A stretch of 64,000 nt of DNA from Acetispira formosa (nom. nud.) (lineage in GTDB: Bacteria; Desulfobacterota; Desulfarculia; Adiutricales; Adiutricaceae): positions 1,550,001 to 1,614,000 of the forward strand of contig CP026657.1 in NCBI GenBank assembly GCA_023525915.1. The letters are read 5' to 3'. A model generated the notes under the pieces. That model did no database searches, was not told the DNA's origin, and saw only the letters and a list, made by a program, of their open reading frames with translations. Position 1 is the stretch's first letter. Each line of letters begins with the position of its first letter. Positions 1-8,066 of the stretch are shown piece by piece. The position numbers and the translations under genes were made by a program.

Positions 1-274
1 GGTCGCCGATATCGCGGCCATGGCCGACAAGGGCGAGTATGTCTCTTCAAAGCTGACCCTGAAATATCTGCGAAAGGAAAGGCGTTATCAAAGCTCTCTT
101 TTCACCTATCCGCTATTGTCCCAGTGGTTGAAAAATCCTCAGACCATGGTTGACCGGGCGGCCGAAAAAGTAAAAAAAATCATCGCTGAAGCCCCAAAGG
201 AACCTCTGCTGCCGAAGGATACCATCAAGGGCCTTGACGCCATTATGGCCGCAGCGGTCAAGAAGTTTGCCTGA
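1..274 (+). CDS. C-terminal end of an MttB-family corrinoid methyltransferase (partial)
   Basis: The frame is open from the window edge and ends at TGA 272-274, so only about 90 C-terminal residues are visible. The segment LTLKYLRKERRYQSSLF followed by VDRAAEKVKKII resembles the usual tail of trimethylamine/glycine-betaine methyltransferase (MttB, COG5598) proteins, in which a short 'hT-K-h-R-E' stretch precedes a helix with VDRAxEKxxxIL. The complete MttB homologue at 4162 and the BCCT carrier at 8479 support this. The active centre and any pyrrolysine codon lie outside the window, so the substrate cannot be judged. Family call moderately sure, substrate unknown. Confidence 0.65.
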   Translation, partial: VADIAAMADKGEYVSSKLTLKYLRKERRYQSSLFTYPLLSQWLKNPQTMVDRAAEKVKKIIAEAPKEPLLPKDTIKGLDAIMAAAVKKFA

Positions 275-317
275 AAATGCATCAGACGACTTCGGGTGCT
301 CTGAATTGTAGACAACA

Positions 318-350
318 GGCTGGGACGCGGGAAAGTCCCGTGTCCCAGCC
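318..350 (+). terminator. Hairpin terminator after the partial MttB gene
   Basis: GGCTGGGACGCGGGA, loop AAG, then TCCCGTGTCCCAGCC form a 15-bp stem with one G-T wobble, 44 bp after the MttB stop. No T-run follows, so it may be Rho-assisted or simply an mRNA 3' end. Confidence 0.5.
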
Positions 351-499
351 ACTACCCCCTTGCCCGTGTCGTTATGCCGTTTCCGAATGGCTTCGTAAAG
401 CACCGGAAAATCTTCACACGGCAGAACGAAAATCCAGCTTCCGTAATCCTCGCGATAAACGCCGCCCCTTTCGTCCGCATCGAAATAAAGGTTGCGGGT

Positions 500-1126
500 T
501 TGACGGTTGGGGATGCAACCGCCTGTAAGGATATTATTGATCGTTTGAGAGAATCTGCTAGCGCTAATAGTGATCGCCAATTGGCAACGGCCTTGGGTTT
601 AAAGTTGTCATCTATTTCTACGGCTAAAAGTAAAGGCATTGTGCATCCATCATGGATAATTAACGCCGCGAATTTATTTGGAGTTTCTGCCGACTGGTTA
701 ATTTTTGGTAAGGGAAATGCGAACATTCAAGAATCGGCCGTAACGGCTGCTCCATTGCCGGAACCGATGAAAGTCCAGCAACCTGCTCCTCCCAAACAGA
801 TATATGACAATCAGCATGAAGTATTTGATATTCCAAGACAAGCGGTTGATAAATGGGCAATGGAGATAAGCCCCACGGCATTTAAAAAGCTATGGGACGA
901 ATTTCGCTCATCCACCCGCTCTAAACAGGGCTGGACACAAATAGAATTAGTTGAACGATTTCCAGAGTTTGTTAGATGGCTGGAGCAAAAATTTGGCCTG
1001 GACGAAGAGGATGAGGACTTCGAACCAAAGCTGGTTCGTGGAATCAAAGCAAAGCGACAAGATGAAAACGACGATTTGGATTTGAGGTTTGATTATGATT
1101 TCAATTCATTACATCCAAAGAGGTAA
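500..1126 (+). CDS. Phage CI-repressor-type helix-turn-helix protein
   Basis: The N-terminal ~70 residues carry a Bacteriophage CI repressor HTH (PF07022-like): DIIDRLRESA, then the recognition region RQLATALGLKLSSISTAKSK, then WIINAANLFGVSADWLIFGKG. The C-terminal part is acidic and shows no S24 peptidase Ser/Lys signature, so LexA-like autocleavage is not expected. An ATG at 374 opens the same frame, but the added residues look non-conserved. I chose TTG 500 because AAAGG (487-491) lies 8 bases upstream and the domain begins just after it. An IS starts about 8 bp after the stop. Likely the regulator of an integrated element; target unknown. Confidence 0.7.
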   Translation: MTVGDATACKDIIDRLRESASANSDRQLATALGLKLSSISTAKSKGIVHPSWIINAANLFGVSADWLIFGKGNANIQESAVTAAPLPEPMKVQQPAPPKQIYDNQHEVFDIPRQAVDKWAMEISPTAFKKLWDEFRSSTRSKQGWTQIELVERFPEFVRWLEQKFGLDEEDEDFEPKLVRGIKAKRQDENDDLDLRFDYDFNSLHPKR

Positions 1127-1134
1127 TCAACTAT

Positions 1135-2065
1135 GTCGACTAAGAATCTATCCGTAAATAATACTAACATTACATATTATTTTACTGAAGGTAATAATAG
1201 CAGCGGCCAGATGATTCAAAGCCAAGAAAGTGGCGGATTTTTTTTCATAACGAACCAAGAGTTTTCTAAACTTGTTAAACCAGCTATGGGCCACTTCGAC
1301 ACCCCAGCGTCTGGCTTTCTTTTGAGGATTGGCTTTGATTTCCTTAGCTTCCTGGCCACGGCCCTTGATGTGTGGAATGTAACCATGAGAAGCCATGGTT
1401 TTTCCGCTTCCACGCTGGAATACCCTTTATCTGCGCACAGGTGCCTTGAGCGCCTTTTGGGGGGTTTAGGCCGTTTGATAATTATCGCTTCCAGCACCTG
1501 TCCAACTTGGGTCACGTCATGACGATTCGCCCCGGTTACGACGATCGACAACGGGACACCACGCCCGTCCACCAGCAAGTGCCGCTTGCTTCCTTTTTTT
1601 CCCCCTGTCGGTCGGATTCCGGCCCACGACCCCCAGAGCCATCGGAGCTTTCATCATTGCCCCATCAATACTCTGCCAACGCCAGGCTACGCCTTCCATT
1701 TCATCATATTCCGCTAATCCTTGTCTCCACACCGCTTTGAAAAACCAGCCTTCTCCCAATCCAAAAAATACTGATGAACCGAACTTGAACTACCGAAGCG
1801 CTCTTGGGGCAACGCTTTCCACTGACAACCTGTCCGGAGTACATAAGCTATCGCTTCAAATACAAGACTCGGTGATTTTTTTCTTCGGCCGGCCCCAGGC
1901 CCTCTTTTATACTCTTTAGAAGGGTCACGTTCTACTTTTGGTATTAAAGGTTCTACCCTTGACCAAAACTCATCCGATACTTCCCATGATTCCCCTTTCA
2001 TTATGCCCCCCAAAAATTACAATTGGGACATTATATAATAATTTACGGATAAATTCTAAATCTAC
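1135..2065 (-). mobile_element. IS5-family insertion sequence with frameshifted transposase
   Basis: Imperfect 25-bp inverted repeats bound the element: 1135-1159 and the reverse complement of 2041-2065, sharing the core TATCCGTAAAT. About 930 bp. The transposase reading runs leftwards from about 2013 to 1148, its stop lying in the left repeat. It is split among four overlapping reading frames (see the pseudogene entry). No target duplication is evident. A second, different IS5-family element starts only about 4 bp beyond the right end. Confidence 0.8.
1148..2013 (-). pseudogene. IS5-family transposase, three frameshifts
   Basis: Pieces at 2013-1714, 1759-1517, 1578-1216 and 1396-1148 read in order as one DDE transposase: start SWEVSDEFWSRVEPLIPK, then AEYDEMEGVAWRWQSIDGAM (catalytic D region), then LVDGRGVPLSIVVTGANRHD, then a C-terminal part with ARRWGVEVAHSWFNKFRKLL (catalytic E region replaced by V-E-V-x-H-S-W-F as in this group) and YLALNHLAAAI-like end. 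Each junction lies at a homopolymer (T5, A7, A5) and the frame changes alternate -1, +1, -1. Some IS5 subgroups use programmed frameshifting, but three sites are more than needed, so decay or sequencing error is likelier. Confidence 0.8.
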
Positions 2066-2069
2066 CCTA

Positions 2070-2907
2070 GACAGTGCCGTCAATAGATTTTAGCCCAAAT
2101 GGTAATACAACGGATGTGAACAGCGGCCAAAAAAGAAGAAGCATTCTTTGCATACCTGGTAGCGATGCCGCGCCACTGCTTCAAAACCAGAAATGCATTT
2201 TCAACAAGATGCCTCAACTTATAAAGGTCCTTGTCATATTCACGCTGGACTTTGCGGTTGCGTTTCGGAGGAATGACTATCGACATGCCGGCCAGTACTG
2301 CCAACTTGATAAGCGCATCAACATCGTAGCCCTTGTCGGCCAGGAGATGCTCGGCATCAATGCCATCAATCAGTCTTGCAGCCTGCGAGCAATCAGCAGT
2401 GGTACCTTCTGTAATAAACATTCTGACCGGCATACCATGCGCATCCACGGCAGATGTATCTTGGTGTTGAGCCCCCTTTTGTGCGGCCCATGGCTTGATT
2501 GCCGCCTTTAGCTCCTGCCGCATGCTGGTGAACCTTAATATGACTGGCTCTAGCATCAGCCATTCATAATCTGGTTCATCAACCAGAAGTTCAAGCAAGG
2601 ATTCCCACACGCCGCGATCGCGCCAACGACAAAACCGCCTGTGGGTATTTTTCCAGTCGCCGTAATCTGGCGGTAGGTCTCTCCAGGGAGCACCAGATCG
2701 AAGAATCCAGAAGACGGCGTTTATGAATTCGCGGTTATCTCGGGCATTTCCGCCCCAGGTGCCTTTGCGGCCAGGCAAATGCAATTCCAACAGTTGCCAG
2801 GTTTCATCAGATATATCGTGGCGACGGTGAGCAGGCTCCACTTGGTGTCCCCTCAGTTTGAATTTGCCTCAATTATATCATATTTTATATCTTTTGACGA
2901 CACCATC
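2070..2907 (-). mobile_element. Second IS5-family insertion sequence, apparently intact
   Basis: Terminal inverted repeats: GACAGTGCCGTCAATAGAT at 2070-2088 against the reverse complement of 2889-2907. The flanks share TA (2068-2069 and 2908-2909), consistent with a 2-bp TA target duplication typical of this IS group. It carries one uninterrupted transposase. A related but decayed copy lies at 36483-37341, with ends of the same type and a TTA duplication. Confidence 0.85.
2080..2841 (-). CDS. IS5-family (IS427-like) DDE transposase
   Basis: 253 residues, the normal length for a single-frame IS427-type transposase. The N-terminal DUF4096-like domain contains RRHDISDETWQLLELHLPG and INAVFWILRSGAPWRDLPPD. 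The catalytic part has TSAVDAHGMPVRMFITEGTT, DGIDAEHLLADKGYDVDAL (second D) and the C-terminal VENAFLVLKQWRGIATRYAK (E in a VENxF-x-x-LK-x-W-R signature). The frame is unbroken, so this copy could be active. It occupies nearly the whole element. Confidence 0.9.
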   Translation of the reverse strand: MEPAHRRHDISDETWQLLELHLPGRKGTWGGNARDNREFINAVFWILRSGAPWRDLPPDYGDWKNTHRRFCRWRDRGVWESLLELLVDEPDYEWLMLEPVILRFTSMRQELKAAIKPWAAQKGAQHQDTSAVDAHGMPVRMFITEGTTADCSQAARLIDGIDAEHLLADKGYDVDALIKLAVLAGMSIVIPPKRNRKVQREYDKDLYKLRHLVENAFLVLKQWRGIATRYAKNASSFLAAVHIRCITIWAKIY

Positions 2908-3032
2908 TAATATCTAATTTCAGCAAACTGACAGCAAATCAGCGACAATATTTTTTAACAACGATATCCAGAACATGAATAACTTAAGCTCCGCAAGTCT
3001 AGCCACCGGCAATAAAATCCTTAAAAATAGTG

Positions 3033-3060
3033 TTGACATATTCTCTGAGAGTGCTAATAT
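3033..3060 (+). promoter_or_regulatory. Sigma70-type promoter of the TetR gene
   Basis: TTGACA (3033-3038), a 16-base spacer and TAATAT (3055-3060) form a near-consensus promoter. The expected start of transcription is only 5-10 bases before the first possible start codons (GTG 3072, ATG 3078), so the message would have almost no leader or the true start lies further in. Confidence 0.55.
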
Positions 3061-3071
3061 AAAATTCAAAA

Positions 3072-3779
3072 GTGAACATGTTTACAATTTTTAACAACGG
3101 CACATGTAACGTGAGAGTACTGAGTAAGGGCTTTGAAACAAAAAGACGCATGGTCCAACTTGCATTTGAAAAGTTGAGCCAGGAGAAGGCTGATAAATTG
3201 TCAGCCAGAAGTCTTGCCAAAGCAGGCGGATTTTCCCCGGCGGCCCTATACCGGTATTTTGACAGCATGGAGAATTTGATCGCTGTCGCCTCTATAAAGT
3301 TTATGCAGGACTATATAAACGACTATGGAAAATTGATGGATAGTGATTGCGATTTTCCAAAAAACTACATAGCCGGGTGGAAATTGTTCAATAGATACGC
3401 CTTTGCTGATCCCGATATATATTATGGGCTGTTTTGGGGGGAATACCAGGGAAGCTATTGCAATGCCATGGAAGAGTATTACGAGCTGTTCCCGGTGGCC
3501 GGATCTAAAAAATACCCGGCCCGTTTTTTATCCTTATTTTCCAGCGGCGATATTTATGAACGCGACCTTCAAGTGCTGCGGATGGCCTGCGACAAAAGTT
3601 TGATGTCGGAGGCGGACGCGATTTACCTGAGCAGAGTGAATCCTTTGATCGTCAAGGGGATTCTTCTGGAAACTCTCGGCAACAAAAATCGGAATCAGGC
3701 GGAAGAAGAAGCCAATCAGCTTCTGCAACAAAACCTTGAACTGATTTTAGAGCGCAACAGACTTAGAACCTGTTCGTAA
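3072..3779 (+). CDS. TetR/AcrR-family transcriptional regulator
   Basis: About 235 residues. A TetR N-terminal HTH spans roughly residues 25-70: VQLAFEKLS..., LSARSLAKAGGFSPAALYRYF (recognition helix with the diagnostic ALYRYF) and ENLIAVASIKF. The rest is the usual variable helical ligand-binding domain. GTG 3072, ATG 3078, GTG 3111 and ATG 3150 are all possible starts and no good ribosome site separates them. The last codons and the TAA stop lie inside a palindromic repeat (3765-3907), so the native C-terminus was probably altered by that insertion. Two AACGCGTT sites upstream of the next gene are likely operators. Probably controls the methyltransferase/transport cluster that follows (inference). 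Confidence 0.85.
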   Translation: MNMFTIFNNGTCNVRVLSKGFETKRRMVQLAFEKLSQEKADKLSARSLAKAGGFSPAALYRYFDSMENLIAVASIKFMQDYINDYGKLMDSDCDFPKNYIAGWKLFNRYAFADPDIYYGLFWGEYQGSYCNAMEEYYELFPVAGSKKYPARFLSLFSSGDIYERDLQVLRMACDKSLMSEADAIYLSRVNPLIVKGILLETLGNKNRNQAEEEANQLLQQNLELILERNRLRTCS

Positions 3780-3907
3780 ATAAGGGATTTTGTTCCCTGG
3801 CTAGGCGTGAGTGTTTTTTAAGCGGAGTAATATACTAATATTTCGAGCATTAAAAAACGCGAGCAACCACGCCAGGGGGCAAAATCACTATTTACGAACA
3901 AGTTCTT
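3765..3907 (+). repeat. Palindromic MITE-like repeat, family P1, copy 1
   Basis: Terminal inverted repeats AGAACCTGTTCGTAAATA and TATTTACGAACAAGTTCT; the interior is itself a long imperfect palindrome (GTTTTTTAA opposite TTAAAAAAC). Flanks AACAGACTT (3756-3764) and AACAAACTT (3908-3916) match at 8 of 9 bases, consistent with a 9-bp target duplication. Other copies are at 33353-33489 and 37392-37534. No coding capacity. It supplies the stop codon of the TetR gene. Confidence 0.85.
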
Positions 3908-4042
3908 AACAAACTTGATAATCAGACCACTATATCATGATGCGGTTCTAAGGCCAGCGGCCCGGGCAGTGACTGCCAGGAAGGTCACCTGTGGCGAGAC
4001 TGTGTAACCGTCGCATAATGTATTTTTTTTCAAAAAAAAGTG

Positions 4043-4069
4043 AACGCGTTAACATAAGATAAACGCGTT
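4043..4069 (+). promoter_or_regulatory. Candidate TetR operator pair upstream of mttB
   Basis: Two identical palindromes AACGCGTT at 4043-4050 and 4062-4069, centre-to-centre 19 bp, sit about 95 bp upstream of the MttB gene and follow the TetR gene. Perfect palindromes spaced about two helical turns are typical of cooperative dimer binding. Assignment to this TetR protein is an inference from proximity. Confidence 0.45.
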
Positions 4070-4161
4070 TAATTATGGCTGTATTTACCCAAGGTCGCTA
4101 GTGGCGGGCACGCCCTGGCCAAGTTTAACAACAAGTTCACAAACCATTATGGAGGACTTTC

Positions 4162-5574
4162 ATGTCAAGTGAACAGATGGTTCATGACGCAGCTATGGAA
4201 ATCATGGCCGAGGTGGGGATTAGGGTCAACAATGCAAAAGCCATCGAAATTTTCAAAAAAAACGGCTTGAGGGTTGAAGGCGAAATCGTATTTTTCACTG
4301 AAGACGAAGTTATGCGCTGGGTGGATATGGCCCCGGAGTCTTTTACCATTCAGGCCAGAAATCCCAAACATAATATGGTGCTGGGAGGGGAAATCAGTCA
4401 CCCGGCCCCGGCTTATGGTTGCGCGTTTATTGATGATTGGGAGGGTAACCGGCGGCCGGGAACGATGGCGGATTTTATCAAATGCCTGAAGCTGGTCCAC
4501 ATGCAGGACGTGTATTCCATCAACGGGGGCATTATGGTCCAACCCGACGATATCCCCTCGGAATGGGCCTCCATCGCCATGTTCTACGCCACGCTTCTCT
4601 ATTCCGACAAAGCCATCCTGCTGCCCACCGGCTCTAAAAAAGAGATGGAGCTGATAATGGAGGCGGGCTGCGAACTTTTTGGCGGCCAGGAGGCCTTCAG
4701 CGAAGCGCCCAGAATGATTTCCCTGATTAACACGGTCTCGCCGCTCACCCTTGATGAGGTCATGCTGGATTGCCTGATGGCTCTGGCCGAGCATGGCCAG
4801 GCGGTCATTGTTTGCCCGGCGGCCATGCTGGGGGCCACCGGCTCTATTTCCATGGCCGGGACTTTGGCCAGCGGCGCGGCCGAGAGTCTGGCCGGCATTG
4901 TTCTGGCCCAGATGATTCGACCGGGCACGCCGGCTGTCTTTGGGGTTCAGTCCACCGCGGCCGATATGCGCGGCAGCATCACCTTCGCCTGCGCCGCCCC
5001 GGAGGGAACGCTGATGCAGGGTTTTGCGGCCAAAATGGGCAAATTTTACAAAATGCCTTCCCGAGGCGGCGGCTGCCAGACCGACGCGCCCCGGATAAAC
5101 TGCCAGGCGGGCTATGAATCCATGCTGACCTTTTCGTCCGCCTACCGTCATGGAATCAATTTTATCTTAGAGGCCGGCGGGGTCATGGACAGCGTCAATG
5201 CCACGTCTTTTGAAAAAATGATCATTGACGCTGAAATCATTCGCCTGGTAAAGGCGGCTTTCAGGCCCATCGAAGTTAATGAGCAAACTTTGAATCTGGC
5301 GGAGATAAAAAAGCTCGGCCATACCGGCACCTTTGTCACCGCCCAATCCACCGCCAAAAACTTCAAAACCCTATATGCCCCGCGCATTGGCCTGAGGAAT
5401 GCCAGCACCGCTGATTACCTCAAAGAAAACATAGATAAAGAGCTAAACAGGCTGTTGTCGAAATATGAAAGCGACCGTCCCGAGCCGGAGGCCCAGGTTA
5501 TGGCTGAGGTGAAAAACATCCTGGCCAAATCCGGGCTTAACCCCAAGCACTTTAAAACCATTGAAAACAATTAA
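4162..5574 (+). CDS. MttB-family methyltransferase, non-pyrrolysine (glycine-betaine type candidate)
   Basis: 470 residues, the full length of COG5598 trimethylamine-methyltransferase-like proteins (TIM barrel transferring a methyl group from a quaternary or tertiary amine to a Co(I) corrinoid protein in the cytoplasm). Typical features: N-terminal VHDAAMEIMAEVGIRV, a mid-section SINGGIMVQPDDIP, a Gly/Ala-rich ATGSISMAGTLASGAAESLA, and GGGCQTDAPRINCQAGYES where true MttB has its pyrrolysine region. There is no in-frame amber codon, so it belongs to the non-Pyl branch that includes MtgB. Start ATG 4162 has GGAGG at 4150-4154. The BCCT carrier downstream points to glycine betaine or a related betaine as substrate (inference). 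Its corrinoid protein is not in the window. Confidence 0.85.
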   Translation: MSSEQMVHDAAMEIMAEVGIRVNNAKAIEIFKKNGLRVEGEIVFFTEDEVMRWVDMAPESFTIQARNPKHNMVLGGEISHPAPAYGCAFIDDWEGNRRPGTMADFIKCLKLVHMQDVYSINGGIMVQPDDIPSEWASIAMFYATLLYSDKAILLPTGSKKEMELIMEAGCELFGGQEAFSEAPRMISLINTVSPLTLDEVMLDCLMALAEHGQAVIVCPAAMLGATGSISMAGTLASGAAESLAGIVLAQMIRPGTPAVFGVQSTAADMRGSITFACAAPEGTLMQGFAAKMGKFYKMPSRGGGCQTDAPRINCQAGYESMLTFSSAYRHGINFILEAGGVMDSVNATSFEKMIIDAEIIRLVKAAFRPIEVNEQTLNLAEIKKLGHTGTFVTAQSTAKNFKTLYAPRIGLRNASTADYLKENIDKELNRLLSKYESDRPEPEAQVMAEVKNILAKSGLNPKHFKTIENN

Positions 5575-5587
5575 GAGGCCCGACCGG

Positions 5588-5762
5588 CAGCAATTCTCTA
5601 AGTAGATGGCAATTTTAAAATAGCAGGTCGCCCCGCAAGGGGTGACGGAGCGAGAGGCGACTGGTTTAGACGGAAAAAGAGCCGCTCGCGAAACAAAAAC
5701 CACGCTTTTTGTGTAGCTACGAGCCGTAGTTTATGGGAAAAAGTTTACTTTGAGAATTGCTG
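5588..5762. repeat. Palindromic MITE-like repeat, family P2, copy 1, with 9-bp target duplication
   Basis: Begins CAGCAATTCTC and ends with the exact inverse GAGAATTGCTG. It is flanked on both sides by CCCGACCGG (5579-5587 and 5763-5771), a perfect 9-bp duplication that shows transposition. The interior segment 5685-5726, with CACGCTTTTTGTGTAGCTAC, recurs in the second copy at 26064-26235. 175 bp, non-coding, no transposase of its own. Confidence 0.85.
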
Positions 5763-5791
5763 CCCGACCGGAGCATGAGAGGAGAGAAGAA

Positions 5792-6712
5792 ATGGATTAT
5801 AAGAACAGACCGCTGCAATTGGGAATGCACAGCTACACCTTACATTTTTTTGGGCTGGGCGAGAGTTGGGGCTTTGGCAAAGATTTTTTCTTTGAACAAA
5901 CCATGGACATCTTTGAACTGATGGAAAACGCTGAAAAGTGGGAGCTGGACGGGCTGCAAGTAACAAAAGTCGATTTGGCCAGCACCGAACCCCAGCACTT
6001 GGCCGCAGTAAAAAAAGCGGCTGAGAAGCATGGCCTGTTCTTGGAATTCAACGCCTCCTTTGATGCCGGCAGTGATTCGCGGGTCAACTGCACTATACCG
6101 GAAGCCCTGCAAATAGGCAAAGACATCGGCGCCGATCTGGTTAAATTCAGTCTGGATATCAAACGCCCCCGCAAACTTTACGGTTCCTCAATGGACCCGG
6201 CGATTATGGTGCAGCTGGCCGAAAAATATGAGTTGTTCGTCCAGGCCATTCCCATGATTGAAGAGCTTGATCTTGATATTTCCATTGAAAACCACACCGA
6301 CACCTTTGCCGATGAAATTCTGTGGATAGTTGACAAGTTGAATCACAGCCGCATCGGCGTTTGCGTAGATACGGCCAACCCTCTTCAGGTGATGGAAAAC
6401 CCTTCCTACGCCATGGAAAAAATGCTGCCTCGGGCCAACTGCATTCACTTCAGCGACGACACCATCGTGGTCGACCCCCTGGGAGTTCACAACATCGGCT
6501 CGGCTCACGGCCGGGGCTCTTACGACTGCGCCAAAATGGTGCGGGAAATTCGGGAGAAGTCATCGCTGAAACGCATTATTCTGGAAAACGAGATCGCCTT
6601 CAAAAGTCTGGACGAGCCCATTGAGGAAGCCAGGGAGCGCGAAATGGCGGCCTGCCTGGAGAGCATCAGGTATTTGCGTAACGAATTGAAACTAGGCCTG
6701 AGAAACAGATAA
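5792..6712 (+). CDS. Sugar phosphate isomerase/epimerase (xylose-isomerase-like TIM barrel)
   Basis: 306 residues from ATG 5792, chosen because AGGAGAG (5779-5785) precedes it; an upstream TTG in frame lies inside the repeat. The protein reads as an AP-endonuclease-2/IolE-type barrel: LGMHSYTLHFFG at the first strand, LDGLQVTKVDLAS, LDISIENHTDTFADEIL (metal-binding E and H), IGVCVDTANPLQ, then CIHFSDDTIV and RIILENEI (metal-binding residues late in the barrel). The true substrate is not predictable. Same direction as MttB and 30 bp before the MFS carrier, so likely one transcript acting on the same or a linked carbon compound. Confidence 0.8.
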   Translation: MDYKNRPLQLGMHSYTLHFFGLGESWGFGKDFFFEQTMDIFELMENAEKWELDGLQVTKVDLASTEPQHLAAVKKAAEKHGLFLEFNASFDAGSDSRVNCTIPEALQIGKDIGADLVKFSLDIKRPRKLYGSSMDPAIMVQLAEKYELFVQAIPMIEELDLDISIENHTDTFADEILWIVDKLNHSRIGVCVDTANPLQVMENPSYAMEKMLPRANCIHFSDDTIVVDPLGVHNIGSAHGRGSYDCAKMVREIREKSSLKRIILENEIAFKSLDEPIEEAREREMAACLESIRYLRNELKLGLRNR

Positions 6713-6743
6713 TACGCCAGCAAGACTGGAGAAGGGGGACAGG

Positions 6744-8048
6744 ATGAAAGTTACCGGCGCAAAAAGATGGTTTGTGGTGGTGGTCAGTGCCTTGATGGCC
6801 GGGGTTATGGTCTATGTGCCGTTTTTACGGTACAGCTATTATGACCAGATGGTGGTGCTGTTCACGGAATACAAGGCGGTGGTGCCCGCCAGTTACGTCA
6901 ATGAATTTATCGGCGACTTCGGGCTCGGTTTCGGCGTGGTCTGCACTTTGGGCTATATCTTCGGCGGCGTGCTGGCCGATATTTTCAGTGAAAAAAAACT
7001 GCTGATCAGCGGCGGCCTGTTGATGGGGCTATGTTCCTTCTGGTTCGGTCTGGTGCCCAGCGCCACCTCCATCATCATTATTCATATCCTCTACGGCATC
7101 GGCACCAGTTTTTTGATCTGGTCGGCCTATTTGAAATTAACGAGAAAAATGGGCACGGAAGCCGAACAGGGCCGCATGTTTTCCACCTCAGAATTTGTCC
7201 GGGGAATTTTTGGGACCATCATCGGCTTTGTCGGGGTGGGCCTTCTCGGCAAGGCGGCCCTGAGCGGCGGCGGGCTGGACCCTGAAATCGTGGGGCGTCA
7301 ATGGCGCAACCTGATGTTTATCAGCGGCGGCCTGTTCATCTTGTTCAGCATTTTGATTGCGGTTATAGTTCCGGCCAATGTTACGGGCGCGGAAAGTGGC
7401 GACCAGACCGTCACCACCGAAAAATTCAGCCTCAAAAATCTGGTTCAGGTCATCAAAATGCCCGGGACGTGGCTGCTTTCCGCCTTAATCTTCTTTTGCT
7501 TTTCTTTTACTTCCGCCGGCAACGGTTACCTTACCGCCTATTCAACCAATGTTTTGGGAGTTTCAGCAACTGTGGCCAGCACCTTTGCCATTATCCGCAA
7601 TTACATTATCGCGGCCCTAATGACTTTTATGACCGGTTTCGTGGCCGACAAAATAGGCTCGAAATCAAAAACCCTGGGAATTTATCTGGTAATCGCCTCG
7701 ATTTTATGCGTGGCCTTGATTGTCACCAAAAATGCCGTGGTGCTTTGCATTGCCATAACCTTCGCTTTCGCCTTAGTTTATTCCGGCATGAGAGGCATCT
7801 ATTTCGCCACCCTCAGCGAAGTGGGCATTCCCCTACGCATAACCGGGGTGGCCACCGGCATCATTTCCGCGCTGTGTTATCTGCCGGATGTTTATTTCGC
7901 GAAACTGGCCGGTTACTGGCTGGATACCTATGGCGTCAAAGGTTACGACTACATCTGGATTTATACGGTGGCCTGCGGGATTTTAGGCATTGTGATAGCT
8001 TTTATGACTTATCGCTATTCTAAAACTCTTGAAGCCAAGGCCAAATGA
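6744..8048 (+). CDS. Major facilitator superfamily transporter
   Basis: 434 residues with about twelve hydrophobic segments and a cytoplasmic central loop (around ESGDQTVTTEKFSLKN). The loop after TM2 reads GGVLADIFSEKKLLISGG, the MFS G-x-x-x-D-R/K signature in modified form, and a related GFVADKIGSKSK follows in the second half, as expected for the duplicated fold. GAAGGGGGACAGG (6731-6743) precedes the ATG. An inner-membrane carrier; substrate unknown, but its place between the isomerase-like gene and the BCCT carrier suggests uptake of an organic acid or sugar-like compound. Confidence 0.85.
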   Translation: MKVTGAKRWFVVVVSALMAGVMVYVPFLRYSYYDQMVVLFTEYKAVVPASYVNEFIGDFGLGFGVVCTLGYIFGGVLADIFSEKKLLISGGLLMGLCSFWFGLVPSATSIIIIHILYGIGTSFLIWSAYLKLTRKMGTEAEQGRMFSTSEFVRGIFGTIIGFVGVGLLGKAALSGGGLDPEIVGRQWRNLMFISGGLFILFSILIAVIVPANVTGAESGDQTVTTEKFSLKNLVQVIKMPGTWLLSALIFFCFSFTSAGNGYLTAYSTNVLGVSATVASTFAIIRNYIIAALMTFMTGFVADKIGSKSKTLGIYLVIASILCVALIVTKNAVVLCIAITFAFALVYSGMRGIYFATLSEVGIPLRITGVATGIISALCYLPDVYFAKLAGYWLDTYGVKGYDYIWIYTVACGILGIVIAFMTYRYSKTLEAKAK

Positions 8049-8066
8049 CGGGTTGCAGTATCCGGG

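Noticed and set aside
1133-1522. Plus-strand ORF of 129 codons starting near the repressor stop
   Set aside because: It lies inside the IS and runs antisense to the transposase.
4165-5151. Long minus-strand ORF opposite mttB (328 codons)
   Set aside because: Shadow of a GC-rich coding frame; composition His/Gly/Arg-rich without motif, and the plus strand is a clear MttB protein.
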